64,000 bases of DNA, from positions 1,674,001 to 1,738,000 of the forward strand of contig JAZBQD010000028.1 in assembly GCA_036583965.1 (NCBI GenBank), written 5' to 3'. The position numbers were made by a program, and so were the translations under genes. The notes beneath the pieces were generated by a model. That model ran no database searches, was not told the origin of the DNA, and worked only from the letters and a program-made list of their open reading frames with translations. This DNA comes from Prunella strophiata (Eukaryota > Chordata > Aves > Passeriformes > Prunellidae). Below, in pieces: positions 1-12,168 of the stretch (within the stretch, counting starts at the first letter, position 1; every line of letters begins with the position of its first letter).

Positions 1-539
1 CCCCCAAAGAAGCACATCCTCCCCCCCGCCCCCTCACATCGCCCCAGCTCTGATCCTTGCTTACCTGGAAACTTACTGTCCAACCATCACTGCTACGGTG
101 ACTGCCCAGTGTTTTATGGAATCATTTCACCAGTCCTATGCCGGCAGCAGGGCTGCCTGGATCAGGGTGCTGCAGCCTCCCTGCAACCTTGGGCATGCAG
201 GGCCGTGTTCATGGTGTCTAATGATGTTAATGATGTCTAATGACTTTCAATAGCTCGCAGGAGCGCGTAGCTTAGTGCTCACTCTACAGAGCTACACGGT
301 ACTTCTTCAACTGCACTGAGAGACTTTCTCTTTGAACTCTCACTACTCTAATCCTTCTTTCCCTGTTCCTATAGAAGAGCATTACTTTAAATGTTTTTTT
401 CAGCCTCGCGCTTTCCTCTTTTAATTCGACAGCTGGGGAGGCTGGGGTGGGGTAGCCTAAGAGTATGTCAATGTTAACAGAGCTATGATGCCCCGCAACG
501 AAGCATTCTTTCAGAGCTGGGACTCATCCCCACTATCAG
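1..539. other. Left flank, no gene identified
   Basis: Mixed-composition sequence with no open frame resembling a known protein. The reverse complement holds a strong splice-donor-like string (CCAG|GTAAGC) around positions 59-67, which could be the end of a minus-strand non-coding exon arising from the neighbouring CpG island. No coding frame accompanies it, so this remains a suggestion. Confidence 0.4.
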
Positions 540-1470
540 CATCCCGACCTCAATTCTCTCACTCCCCGCTTCACGCTTCCCATGACCTCTCCCACCGCAC
601 GAACAGCCCGCGCGGCCTCGGCAGCGCCTCGCTCGGACACACAGGACGAGCGGGTGCGCGGGCGCTCCGGGGCTGCTCCGTTCCCACCACCACGGCCCTT
701 CCCGCCGCGGGTGGCCTCCCTCTGGCCCCGGGGCCTCCCCTCCCGCCCCGGCCCGGCCCGGCCCGGCCGCTGCCGCCCGCGGGGGGGCGCTGCCCCCGCG
801 CAGTGCCGGCCCGGCCGTCCCGCGCAGCGCGGTGCGGGTTTGCGCTGCGCAGTCACGGGAGCGCGGGGCCCGCGGGCGGCGGCTGCCGTCGCTTCCCCGT
901 CCCGCGCCGGCTGCGCGCACGCGGAGCGGGGCCCTGCTGCGGCGCGGCGGCCTCGCGCTGCTCGTGCGGCTGCGAGCGGCGCCCCCCGCGCGGGCCCCGC
1001 GTCGCGCCCGCTCATGGCGGTGCCCGCGCGGCCCCTCCCGCGGCAGCCGCCACTGACCTGCCGCCGCTCCGTCCCCGCCGGCGCAGCCTCGGCCCGCGCG
1101 CAGGAGCGCCCCGTCCCCGCGCCATTAACACCGCGCCCGCGGGCTCTCCGCGGGCGGCAGGCGGGCGCTGGCTGCGGCCGGGGCCGCGATCCCGGGCCGG
1201 CGGCGGCCGGACGGCGCGGCCGCCATTTTGCTGTGCCGATCCCGGCAATGGGATTGCCCGAGGTCTGCCGGGCAGGGCCGGGCCCGCGCCCTCCGCCGCC
1301 GCCGCCGCCGCGCGTGTTCCCGGGCCTCGCTCCGCTGCGAGCGCGCCGCGCTCAGCTAACGCGGCCAGCGGGGCCCGCGCCGCTCCGCCAAGCTGTTCTA
1401 GGCAAGCACTGTAAATTCTGACCGAGGAGGAAACGCCGCGCTCCCAGCACCCGGCGCCTGCTCCACGGCC
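540..1470. promoter_or_regulatory. CpG island, probable promoter of an off-window neighbour gene
   Basis: About 900 bases are very GC-rich and dense in CpG, sharply bounded by AT-rich DNA on the right. The block contains runs of GCC/CCG and a YY1-like element (GCCGCCATTTTG, 1219-1230) whose usual sense orientation would be on the minus strand. Long open frames in four or more overlapping frames come from the lack of AT-rich stop codons and encode no recognisable protein. By comparison with vertebrate gene order around SLC16A14, a leftward-transcribed neighbour (for example CAB39, if the mammalian SP100/SP140 cluster is absent) is a possible owner. This is inference; no coding exon of such a gene is visible. 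Confidence 0.7.
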
Positions 1471-4400
1471 ATCAGTGCTGTGCACGTCCCTGAGAATTCC
1501 TCTTGGACCTGACACAGGACTTCAGTGCCTGACTGTCTTTCCAGGCCTTTCGGCCAGGAAGAAAATGAAAGTGTTTCTGAGCATAGATAGCTCTGTGCTA
1601 CCTTCTGCCACTTCCCTCCAGAAAGCAGAGATGAAACATATCCTTAGGAAAAAAATAATAATCACATTTAAATAGTGAATTATAGTAACGTTTACCGTTT
1701 TTGTTATCTAATTAAATTATCTTATTTAAAGCATATATAGAAACTCAGATAATATGAGGAATTTTGTTTTAAGCAGTACTCTTACTCATAAGTTAGGTTT
1801 CTTGATATTTTTTACTGCCTCAGGAAACAAGCACATTACCATTAGTGCTTCATAAGCAGTAACAAACACTCCCTTAGATAAAGAAGGACAGAGCTGGATT
1901 TCATCTGTCCAGATGTCCAACCCATTTGGTACAGTTCTCCCAGATACTGTCTCAGCCTCTCACTGCAAACAGTCAGCAAAGGCTGTTTTCTCAGAACTTG
2001 GAATCATGGAGCTTAGAGAAAAACTGGGTTTTGAGACAGGTGAAAAGCATTGATAGGCAAATGAACAGTTTGGTTTTTGTTTTAACACTTACTTTTGTCC
2101 AAGGCTAACCTATGTTTATTTTTACAAGGTATTGTGTATAAGGCTTCATGGGACAGAACCTTTATTTTCAAATCTTAAACTTATGCATTGAAAACACTGA
2201 TTAATAGGAACAGATTAATTTTAGACAAAAAAAAAAAAAATCCAGAAGCATTAACTATTTCATCATTGTCACACTTGATGGGCCCTGGAAGTTACAATTT
2301 TGGTAGAGCCTCTTCATGATAAATGCTGCTTATCATTGCAGGAAACTGCTTAATATGAACCTAATGTACAAAATCTGTTATGAAGAGGGGAGGTTTTTTT
2401 GGTTTTTTTGGTTTTTTTTTTTCCCCCCAGCATTCTGTCTTGGAACTATCAGTACTTTCTCAGTTGGTTAAAAGCTATGGAAAAAAATATTTTCCTGTCA
2501 GGAAATTGTAACAATTTCAGTGACGTACCTATACACACATTTTTCGCTAACTTACACAGTCCACATTAAAAGTTCATCTTAGAAATACTGAACATTTCTG
2601 TGAGGAGTTTAATTCCTTCTGCAATTCTGGATCACTGAATTCTTACCTATAAGTTCACCTACTGAAGCAATGAATATGTTTTTAGCTTAGGGCTCTCTGC
2701 CACCGAAAAACTATTTCTTTAATCTCATGGCAAATTGAGTGATGAGATAACTGGTAGCTGTTCACCAGCAGCTGTGGGAATGGGAACAAATAATGGAAGA
2801 AAACAGGTTTTGATGGCAAAGGCCGAGTGTGTCCCAATGTTTTCCCAGCATTCATTTTTATTCCAATCTACATAATGGATAAGCAAAGTTTCATACTTAC
2901 ATGTAGGTTACTTTTAATCTTGGACTTTGCCTATTGCTTATTTGCTGTTTTTTTCATTTATTACTGTTTTAGATATGTATATACATAATCATATGTATTA
3001 ATGAAGATTTTTGACACAAGTGCCATAAAAAGTATTTGTGACAAATGTGTTGTCAGTAGCAATACAATAAAATGGATTAAATTAAACCTGTTGTAATCCC
3101 TTAAAGGAAATAAATGCCTTACTGAACAAGCATCTTGAAACAAGTTTAAAGAAGATTAGGTTATTAATTCCCCCTAAATCTTAATTAAAATTGATTTTTT
3201 TTTAAATTGTTGTGAAAATCAGATGCATAACCATCATTTGTATAGCTGATACGTCCAACTTAGAGACAATAATTTATTTGTACTTAAATATTGGATGCTC
3301 TGGCAGTCTTAATATCTATAGACAATACGATATGGAGAAGGAAAAAAAGAATCAAGTTTTCTCTCTTTTTTTTAAAAAAGGGTGTTTTCTTAAGGCAACT
3401 TTAGCTCATCCACTAAAAAAAGAATCACCTTTTCTGTGACTAGTAGTGTAATTGAAGGTACTAATTTCCATATATATATACATATATTTTTAGATAGATA
3501 TCTATATATATCTATATATCTCTATATCTATATCTATATCTATATATATATGTAATTTGAGCTATTGGGAATTCACAGTCCCATCAGCTCATTGTGTGTT
3601 AAAAATACTCTTCAGAAAAAGTAATTCTTTCTAAGGCTGTCTTGGCCTCATCCAAGATTTTACATAATTATTCTAATGTTTCATGGAAAACCAACTGCAA
3701 GCAAAGAAAATGGAGGCATTGGTGCTGCAGCCAGACCAGTAAATGCACAACAGTGATATCTGGGAGAAGTCAGACAAGATCCATTTGCTCTGCAGCCCTG
3801 ATTCCAGAGTGTAATCCCCAACACAAATGATGCACTTTAGAAATAGTGAGCTTGCTGAAGTATATGTACCAATTCCTATTAAACATAAATGATTGCACAT
3901 CACAGCACACAAATACTGTGTTCCTTTTAGAAGGAAGTCCAAGCAGTGTAGCATTGGATTATTTCTCATATGGTAAATCTGTGAGAATCTAGAGAAAATT
4001 TTCAGCAAATCTCTTTGAAATGTATAAAACAGTTCCAGGGTTACTGAAATGGTGGTGTTGAGATGCTTTGCTGAAGTCTGATAATCTTACTTCTGCAAGT
4101 CGTGGCATATGGTACTCTTTCTGTAATAGTATTTAATGAAAAAAATGTGCCAATATTCCTCTCCAGCCAAGCAGTTTCAGTTCTTAAGCAACAGCAGAAA
4201 ACAACATATAGAGCATTACTCAGTCTTGCAAATTCCTCACAAGCAACAGGAGTTTGGCCAGGATTTGAGTGGTTTCTGTCTCAGTGCCTAGAGCAGCCTA
4301 TCCATGAGAAACATGCTAGGATAGACTGTCATCTTCAGTGCTCTCCCTGCTGAGGTGAGAGCACCCAGGGGTGCTGCTGAGAAGGAAACAGCTCCTCTGT

Positions 4401-5935
4401 ACCCTCAGGCCAGCCCTTCACTCAGGAGTGGGGCACAGCAGACCCAGCAGCCCAGAGTGACTTCAGCTCCCCTTTGTGGTCCATGAACAAAGGAAAGAGT
4501 TCATGTGCAAGCCTTTTCCTCTTATTCAGCATCAAGTGGAGGGAGAAGGAGCCCAGTTACAGCACCTGCAGCAGCCCCCTGCCCTTCCAGGTCTGGCAGA
4601 GAGGAGAGAAACGTGGGACAACTTGCTCGGCTCTCCAGCTGTGAGCTGTGCACGTGCACCAAACCAATTCTTTCTCCAAGAAATGCTGCCTTCTTAAAAT
4701 TTAGGCATGGCCTAATCAGAGTCCCATTAACACTAAACAGGACATATACAAGCAATTTTAAAGGTGTAACTACATCTTTTTCACTAGTCTAAAAAAGAAA
4801 ATGAAGCAACAACAATACCATAAATCCAAATTCTTCTCTTGCACAAAATACAAAAGCTTATGTTGTACTGCTACTAAGAATCAGCTAACTTTACATCTTG
4901 CTATCTCTGAACAATCTTACTATTTTCCATTTAAGTCTTTTTTTTTTTTATGTGCTGCTGGCAGGCCGTTTCCTAGCTGCCTGCACTTGCAGGACATATC
5001 AGTCCTTAGCTAACAGAGATCAGTTGCAAACATGAAGCTATGTTTACAGGCAGAGTGACAACAACAGACATTATTCTGTTGAGGACTGTTGTCCAATGTA
5101 GTGATTAATATATTTTAATAGCTTTAAACAAAAGAAGCAAGCTAAACATTTAAGTTTTGTTCATTCAGAACAATTACTATGTGGTTTTCTGTTGCCTGTT
5201 CTATTATCAGAAAGGTAAAGTAAAAGTAGTCGAGTTCAGCCTCCATTTTCCAATTTTCAGAGGAAGCATCATTTGAATATGGGAGCTAGCATCCACCATG
5301 CAGGCTCGGGGCTGCTGTTCTTCTGGGTGAGGTATGTGGGGGCCAGGCCAATGCATCTATTCTTGCCCTTTACTACAGCTGATGTAGCAAATCACAATGG
5401 ACTGGAAATAGAGTTCAATCTGTGCCTGCAAACACCTCATTCACTTGGTGTGCCAGGTGGCTGGACACAGCCATTTTGGAAACCAGAACTGGTCTTCAAG
5501 CTGTTAATTCACGACCCCTAGCCTCCAGTACTCCTTAAAATGTTGCACAGTATTTTTGGTTTTGCTGTTGTTCTGGTAAATCAAAACCAACATACAAATG
5601 ATAGCTATTGCTTTCAGTCATCACTTCAGTGTGGCCAATATTATGACAACTTAGCAGACATGTGAGAACTTCATATGCTCTTAAATATTCTTGTGCTCCA
5701 TTTTGTGCTGACCAAAGGGGTCCAGCCCAAGCCCTACTCCTCTTTTTCCATCCTACTACATGTTTCCAAACTAAAGGCTGAAACAGGGCCTCTGCTCATG
5801 CAGTGGAGAAGAACTGTAGCAAAAGCAGATAGCGCTGGCAGTGCAAAGAAAACCGTGATGGCTCCAGCTCTGGTTTGTGCTGCTTGCTCTGCCACCAGTG
5901 TGAACTGCTCAGATCTGAGCTCAGCTCAGGTGGGG
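1471..5935. other. AT-rich intergenic or intronic DNA
   Basis: I see no supported gene here. It contains a short (GGTTTTTTT)-like tandem with a poly-T/poly-C run at 2391-2429, an A-run near 2227-2240, a TA-rich microsatellite (listed separately) and a moderately GC-richer patch at 4350-4700. Open frames are short and unlike known proteins. Confidence 0.6.
3469..3552. repeat. TA/TATC-rich microsatellite
   Basis: About 84 bases of alternating TA with interspersed TATC and TAGA units, interrupted once by a short T-run. It is an ordinary imperfect simple repeat. Confidence 0.9.
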
Positions 5936-5946
5936 GACAACAGCAA

Positions 5947-5977
<31 letters not shown>

Positions 5978-6066
5978 AACAACAACAACAACAGCAACAA
6001 CAACAACTACTACTACTACTACTACTACTACTGCTACTGCTACTACTGCTACTGCTGCTACTACTA
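5936..6066. repeat. Compound microsatellite: (CAA/CAG)n then (CTA/CTG)n
   Basis: The first ~70 bases are CAA triplets with occasional CAG. The sequence then switches directly to ~60 bases of CTA triplets with CTG interruptions. Translation gives poly-Gln then poly-Leu (or poly-Asn/Tyr, or poly-Ser/Cys on the other strand), which explains the open frames across it. No splice-framed exon or conserved flanking protein sequence supports coding. Confidence 0.95.
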
Positions 6067-7365
6067 AAACCCCAACAGTTGGCTTGCCTCTGCATAATAA
6101 TTTCCCAAACTCTTATTCACTCAGAAGCCTTAATAGTAGCATGTGATAGTACATATCCACATTGTTTATGTTTCAGGATCATGAAAAGATTCCTGTGGCA
6201 GTGTTTAAGCTATCTGAAATGAATAGTAGATTCTGGTTCTCAACTTGGCTGTTGAGAGTAAGGGAAATGTTGAACATTGTCAGGATAATCTTCATTTCCT
6301 AAATCTGATTGTTATGTATGACGTCTACTCTCTTACTAAGCGCTCCAAAAAAATAAATGGGAATATTTTCATTGATTTCAAGGCAAATTTAATGAGGCTA
6401 CTTGTCGCCTAAGCAAATTCTCAGGTTATACCCACTGAATTTAAACCCAAGATTTGCAGATTCCCATTTCTCCCATCTTTTTAATTAATAGGATTTTAGA
6501 CTTATTTCTTTAAATTATATAATTTAGGGTAACCCAAAGACTTGGATATGCTTTCCATTTCATATACAAATGAATACTTTAGAAGAAAGGCCGAAAATAA
6601 CCTGTACATAAATTTGCTAAAGTCAGTAGACAGATTTCTCAGAACTGATCTTATTTATCTAAGCCTTTTTTTTAATCCGGGACTGAACACTTGCACAGAA
6701 AGTGTAAGTGCTGCCTAAATGCTACATCCAGATATTATTCCAAAAGTCCACGATCAACTGTCAGTTTGACTTCCACAATTGTTCCTCGACCCCTGCCTTC
6801 TCCTGTTGTCTGGCAGAAGACAATATTTCGGTCATATCTCTGCCTGGCTACGTTAGATAGAACCAGAGTGCTACAAGCAACACCAGCTTCATTCTTATTT
6901 AGTGGCTTTAGTTTGTCACTGTGTAAAGCAATATGATCATGCTTGCTTCTGAATGCTGGTGCAAGATTCAAATTGAGAGTGTCTGAGCATTTCTGAAAGA
7001 CACCATTACCCATGAATTCCATCTGCACTTATAGCAGTGCTGTAAGTATTCAGAATCCTAGAGGAAGGTTTCCATTTGCAGACCAATCCTACCATGCCAA
7101 TTTTATCCAGCAATTGCAAGCCAAATTGAAAGTTCAATAATAAAAAGTCACAAGAGATATTTCCACTGAAAACATGAGGGGTTTTGGTTGAAATCTTTGA
7201 GTATTAGGAAACCACACTGGGCCATGCCCAGAAATCTTTTTATATGGTGATTTTCAAGATGCATGCATTATTGTGAGCACATGGTATGTAAATGCATTGG
7301 GCTGCTTAATAAGCATTCACTGACACACATCTGCAGCTTTGCTAATGTACCTTTTATTCCTATGT

Positions 7366-7398
7366 GGTTGTCAAGGAAACAGGTTATGGCCCAGTATT
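7366..7398 (+). repeat. Dispersed 33-bp element, copy 1 (X-box-like)
   Basis: This 33-base string matches 12136-12168 at 30 of 33 positions. Both copies begin with GGTTG(T/C)CAAGGAAAC, resembling an RFX-type X-box. Weaker similarity extends about 17 bases upstream (both flanks contain ACCTTTTA). It is either an old interspersed repeat or a duplicated regulatory element. Confidence 0.6.
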
Positions 7399-10300
7399 CT
7401 GTCTAAAATGTACTGAGCAAGGGTTCCAAGATAATTTACTTAAAATAGGTACAACTTGGGTTTCGTAGCTTATTGCTTCTGTAAATGCAGGTAACCTGAA
7501 TTTATCTAATTGTAATGTTTCACTGACTAGTTTAAACCACCAATGCCATTTTATTGTCTCTGAAAATCCTTTACATTTTGTGTCACACAACATTGCATAT
7601 TAAAAGTAAATTTAATTACAGAAAACATTTTGAGATATTCTAGGAATTGAAGAGGGCTTTTTGACTTGTGGGATTGTGGTTTTTTGGGATTTTAAAAATT
7701 TGATTCCTTACTGTACATTCTGCCTGATGACCTTAATTATTTATTTCAATTTAGAGATAACACAGCAAGAATGACTCTGATGCAACACAGCATTTCCTAC
7801 TAAAATTTGTGCAAATAGTGCCACTGAAACAAGTGGGATTTCCCCCTTTCTTATACCCTTTGATACCAAGGACCACATTAAAAATTAATGAATTAACAAA
7901 ATGTCACAGATTCTTTCATTGGATACAAGTATATCTTAAATCTAAAGCACAGATACCAGGCATACTTATAGTGACATAGGTTATTATTGGACATTCACAA
8001 CAAGAAAAAAGGAAACTGCTAATATTTGAAAAAGCCGTGCAAAATGCAAACTGTTATTTTGAAATATCCTTTGTGATTATTTATCACAATACTATACCTG
8101 AATCTACAAACTGCTCTTTCCAGCTCATGAATCAAGAGGCTTTTTTGTGTTCCTGATTAAAGTCATGTATAAAGGTAGAGATTCTATGAACTATACTCAG
8201 CTTAACCAACACAACAGTGTCAGAAACAGGCCCTGGCACTGAGTTCCTCTGCCTTTCCTGTGTGGCACAGGTTTGTAATGAACACTCGTGACTGGGATCC
8301 AGAGCTAACATTCTGGCATGCTCAGGAGGTTTGTGTGCATACCAATATGTTTGGTTTGTGCAGATCACTCGAGGCTGTAACAACCTGTTTCAAAAACTAT
8401 TCTGTCTGATTTTGTTTGTCCAATCTCTATGGCAATAGAAATCCGGTAGGAACTGGAAAAATCCAACAATATTGACATGCGAATAGAGCAATGTGGTACC
8501 ATAGTGAGAACAAATCTTAAATTATTGTAATAAACTAGAAATGAATAGAATATACCCAGACAATGCAGTGGTGATGGTGTTAAATAATTTAGCTCTATTT
8601 CTATGTGAAATTACCCCATAAACTTACCCACCTAAAATCAGGTTGTTCTTCTGTTAGAGTCTTTTAAAAGTGGTATTGACAGGTATTTTCAGCAAAACCA
8701 TCTCAGTAATTGTGTGAACTGTGTGGCTACAGTGTATCAGCCTGCAAAGGGAAAAATCCAAATTTAATGACTGAATTATTAGATGAGTATTAATTTCCAC
8801 ATACATTGTGTAATTCATCAAAAATTTCCCTGGGGTGCTGTAGGGCTCCAAATCTACATCTGAGAATTTTCGAATACACCAGCAATAAACCAGTAGCATT
8901 AGCCAAACTTTTGCTGCATTGTTTTATTATGGTTTAACCTGTGTTGTGCAGACTGGACATAATGATATGTTCTAGACAGAAATGTAAGGATGTTTTCAAG
9001 TTTAAAGTAATTATTTTGAAAGACGTTTTCTTTCTTCTCTTTCTCTTCCACCACTTTTCTTTTGATCTCTCTTGTCACAGATATCACCACTGTATCTGTG
9101 ATAATGACATTTCTAGGCAGCTCTTGTTCTCTGGAATACACTTCCTGTATTTCTCTGCTTAAATGATTATTCATCACTGTCAAACATCCTGATTTTATTA
9201 TTATGTGTCAAACATACTAAAAAGGTTTTCCTGTAACAGTACAAAAACTATGCGGAACTGGGTTTTGTTTCAAAGATACTGAAAAAAATGAAATTGTTCT
9301 ATAGAGAAATTGCAAAATCATGCAGATAAGGCCTTATGACTCAGCTGATAGGCATTCATACAGCAGCAAGCATGGAGCAGCAATTAAGAATACATAGCTC
9401 CATCCTCCATTTGCAAATACACTGTATGCTCTTAGCAATAACATTGTACAGGAAATACAGGATCCATTACTTTGGCTTGAAAAGGTAAGAAGGCGAGTAA
9501 TTTTTTTGTTGTTGTTAGTTGGTTTAGCCTTGTATATTTTTAGTATGTGTTAATTTGAATAAGAAATCTGTAGCTCACATCTGCCCTTAAAAAATGCCAG
9601 AATGAAAAAAAAAATGCTAGTAAGTCATTATTATTACCTCAAATTCCAATAAAGGCATATTCATAAATGACCAAAATACGATAAATAGGAAGATTAAACA
9701 TCATGTTTGAAGGAATTCCAACAGTTAAAGATCTTACCAAAGCTAATGATTTCCCAAATTTGATAATACTGGAATTCAAATACAATGTTATCCATAATAA
9801 AGCCCTTTTAATACTTAGTGAAGCAATTTATGTAATAAAGCACAACAGACACTACCTCAAAAGGGTTAATTGGTACCTATTTGTTACTACCAGAATCTGT
9901 TTAATAGTCTGACGAATATTATCTGAACACAGCTAGTTTCCCACTGAGAGACCTGCAGTTTCAAATCAAAATGAAGTAGGCAGAAGTAACCTTAATTAGA
10001 AAGACCATTGAAAAACAAGTAGGACAGTGTCCAAGTGAATAATATTTTTGTTTGATTTCATTTTTACTCGTGCTTTGTTTAGATCTTCTATTAGGCAGAA
10101 ATGGAATTTGCATGGATAAAGGAACAAATTCCAATTATAAAAAGGGCGGTTCAGTGTCAACAATTAGACTTCTATGATAAAACTAAACACCCCCTCCCCC
10201 CAACCCACAACAAAATAAACCCAAAAACCCTAACAGGCCCCCCTGACAATAGCATTTGCAGGCTGTGCTGGAGGTGGGAAAAACTGCACCTGCTCCTCCA

Positions 10301-12135
10301 TGCCCTGGTTAGCCCCCTTAGCGAAAGAATAAAATGGATTAAGTTTACAGAAGATTTTTTATGGCACCTCTGTCTACAACATTCTGACACTCTGCATTAG
10401 CTGGATGTAAGTGCCACTGAAATACATACAGCAACCCACGTATAACAGTCAGACTGGAAACAGCTTGCTAATTACTGGACTCCTCCTAAATGAAGAAAGC
10501 CATTTCTTTCGCTAGAAGAAATTACCGTTCGTGGCTGCCAATGAGTTTTTCTGGACTCATGAAAGCACTTGAGCTCAGTCATACTCATTACAAGAGGACT
10601 TGCACCCCTTACAAAGAGCAAATCTGCAAATGGATTTAAAACAACCATAGGGAAATGTGTTCATGTAATGGAGCTACTTTTTAAAACTGCCTTGAGTCGG
10701 TATGTTTAAACACAAAGATATAATAAAAACAGCTTATTGCTAAGTGCCCTATCTCTTCTAAAGATTAGTATCAGAGGCAATAAATAGATAAGACATACCA
10801 TTTGCTTAGCATTTCCTTTGAAAAATAACCACACAAGAAATAAACAAAGAAATTTACTTTCTTACTACATTTAATGGTGCCCTCCATATTAACATTTTAG
10901 ACAGGAAAATAATCAGCAGAAGCAAGCTACTGGAGATAAATCAAATTACAAAAATGCAGGCTTTAATATGTCACTTGAGAGATGCTGTCTGTTATGTTTT
11001 CAGATTTGCTTCTTTAGGTGGAACAGAGGAATACTGGAGTGCATTACATTATTATAATTATGAATCTAATGGTTTTATTGTCATCATTAAGGATTTGCCT
11101 ATTATGACACATGACAAGTCATATTCATGAACAGTTATACTCTGCTCATTGGGAATGCACTGAACTTGTATATTTAGAAGTAAATGAGAATTGGTTTAAT
11201 ATTACTCATACTGTCAGGGCTATTACTGATAATTGGCTGTGCTTCTAAATACCTCCTCTGCGTTCACTTTCAGTGCTGAGTCTTCTTCCACACAAAATAT
11301 ACTCAGTCATTTTAAAGTCAAGGACATGAAAGGAAAATGGCTTCCCTGCTGCAAAAGTCTCATTGCAGTAGTGAGAATTTCTCAAGTCATGTACAAAGGA
11401 TCGACGAGGAGACACACTACGTTATAAGCTCAGTGGAGACATTCAGTAACATCTGATCTGTATAGGCAGTTACCTGTGGTATACATGATATTTAACTTTA
11501 CTGGCACAGTAAAAAATATTAGCTAAAAATAGAAATAAAGAATTATAATGCTTAAATTCTGCAAGGTCTGCAAATTACCGCAGACCACAAGTGAGCTTAT
11601 TCTCTAAAGGCTTGTTTAAGGTCTGACAGGAGTTCTTTTGCAGTATGCTTAAACACAGTTCTTTACCTGAACTTCAGACTGGGTCCACTATTTAAAGAAA
11701 GGTTTATTAGCATTACTGTGGCTGAATTCAGCAAAGTTGAAAGAAGGTTTAAACCTTCTGATTCTCTAAATTTGTCAGCTGCTAAATGTTTTAGTCATAT
11801 TTTTATACTTGTGATGATAATAAAACTATTACCTTTTATACACACAGTACAAACCTTGACCTACATGCAAGACTGGGCTAAATTAAAAAAGAAACCAGGG
11901 TACGTTTCTGGGAACAACCAATGCAAACCAGAAATAAAACAGGTTTTTGTGTGTACAGCTCTATAAACATGGCATCATTTAAGAACTGATAGCCGCATGG
12001 AAACACAAAGTGAGATCACATTCTCAGTTAGAACTACGAGGAAACAACTGCGACATTTCCATTTGCATTGTGATATTGCTACTAAAGAGAATAACATCTT
12101 TCTACATCTCTACCATTGAACCTTTTAAAGGATTT

Positions 12136-12168
12136 GGTTGCCAAGGAAACTGGTTCTGGCCCAGTATT
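12136..12168 (+). repeat. Dispersed 33-bp element, copy 2 (X-box-like)
   Basis: This is the same-orientation partner of 7366-7398. The copy reads GGTTGCCAAGGAAAC at its start, closer to the X-box palindrome than copy 1. The two copies differ at three positions. Confidence 0.6.

Noticed and set aside
483..1515. Long overlapping frames (up to 309 codons) on both strands
   Set aside because: They fall in a CpG island where stop codons are rare. The translations are Ala/Pro/Arg/Gly-rich with no domain, and several frames are open at once.
5675..6222. Frames with poly-Gln/poly-Leu, poly-Asn/Tyr and poly-Ser/Cys
   Set aside because: These are the readings of a compound triplet microsatellite, without splice signals or conserved flanks.
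8899..9183. 94-residue minus-strand frame rich in Glu/Lys
   Set aside because: No recognisable domain, no splice context, and AT-rich surroundings; most likely chance.
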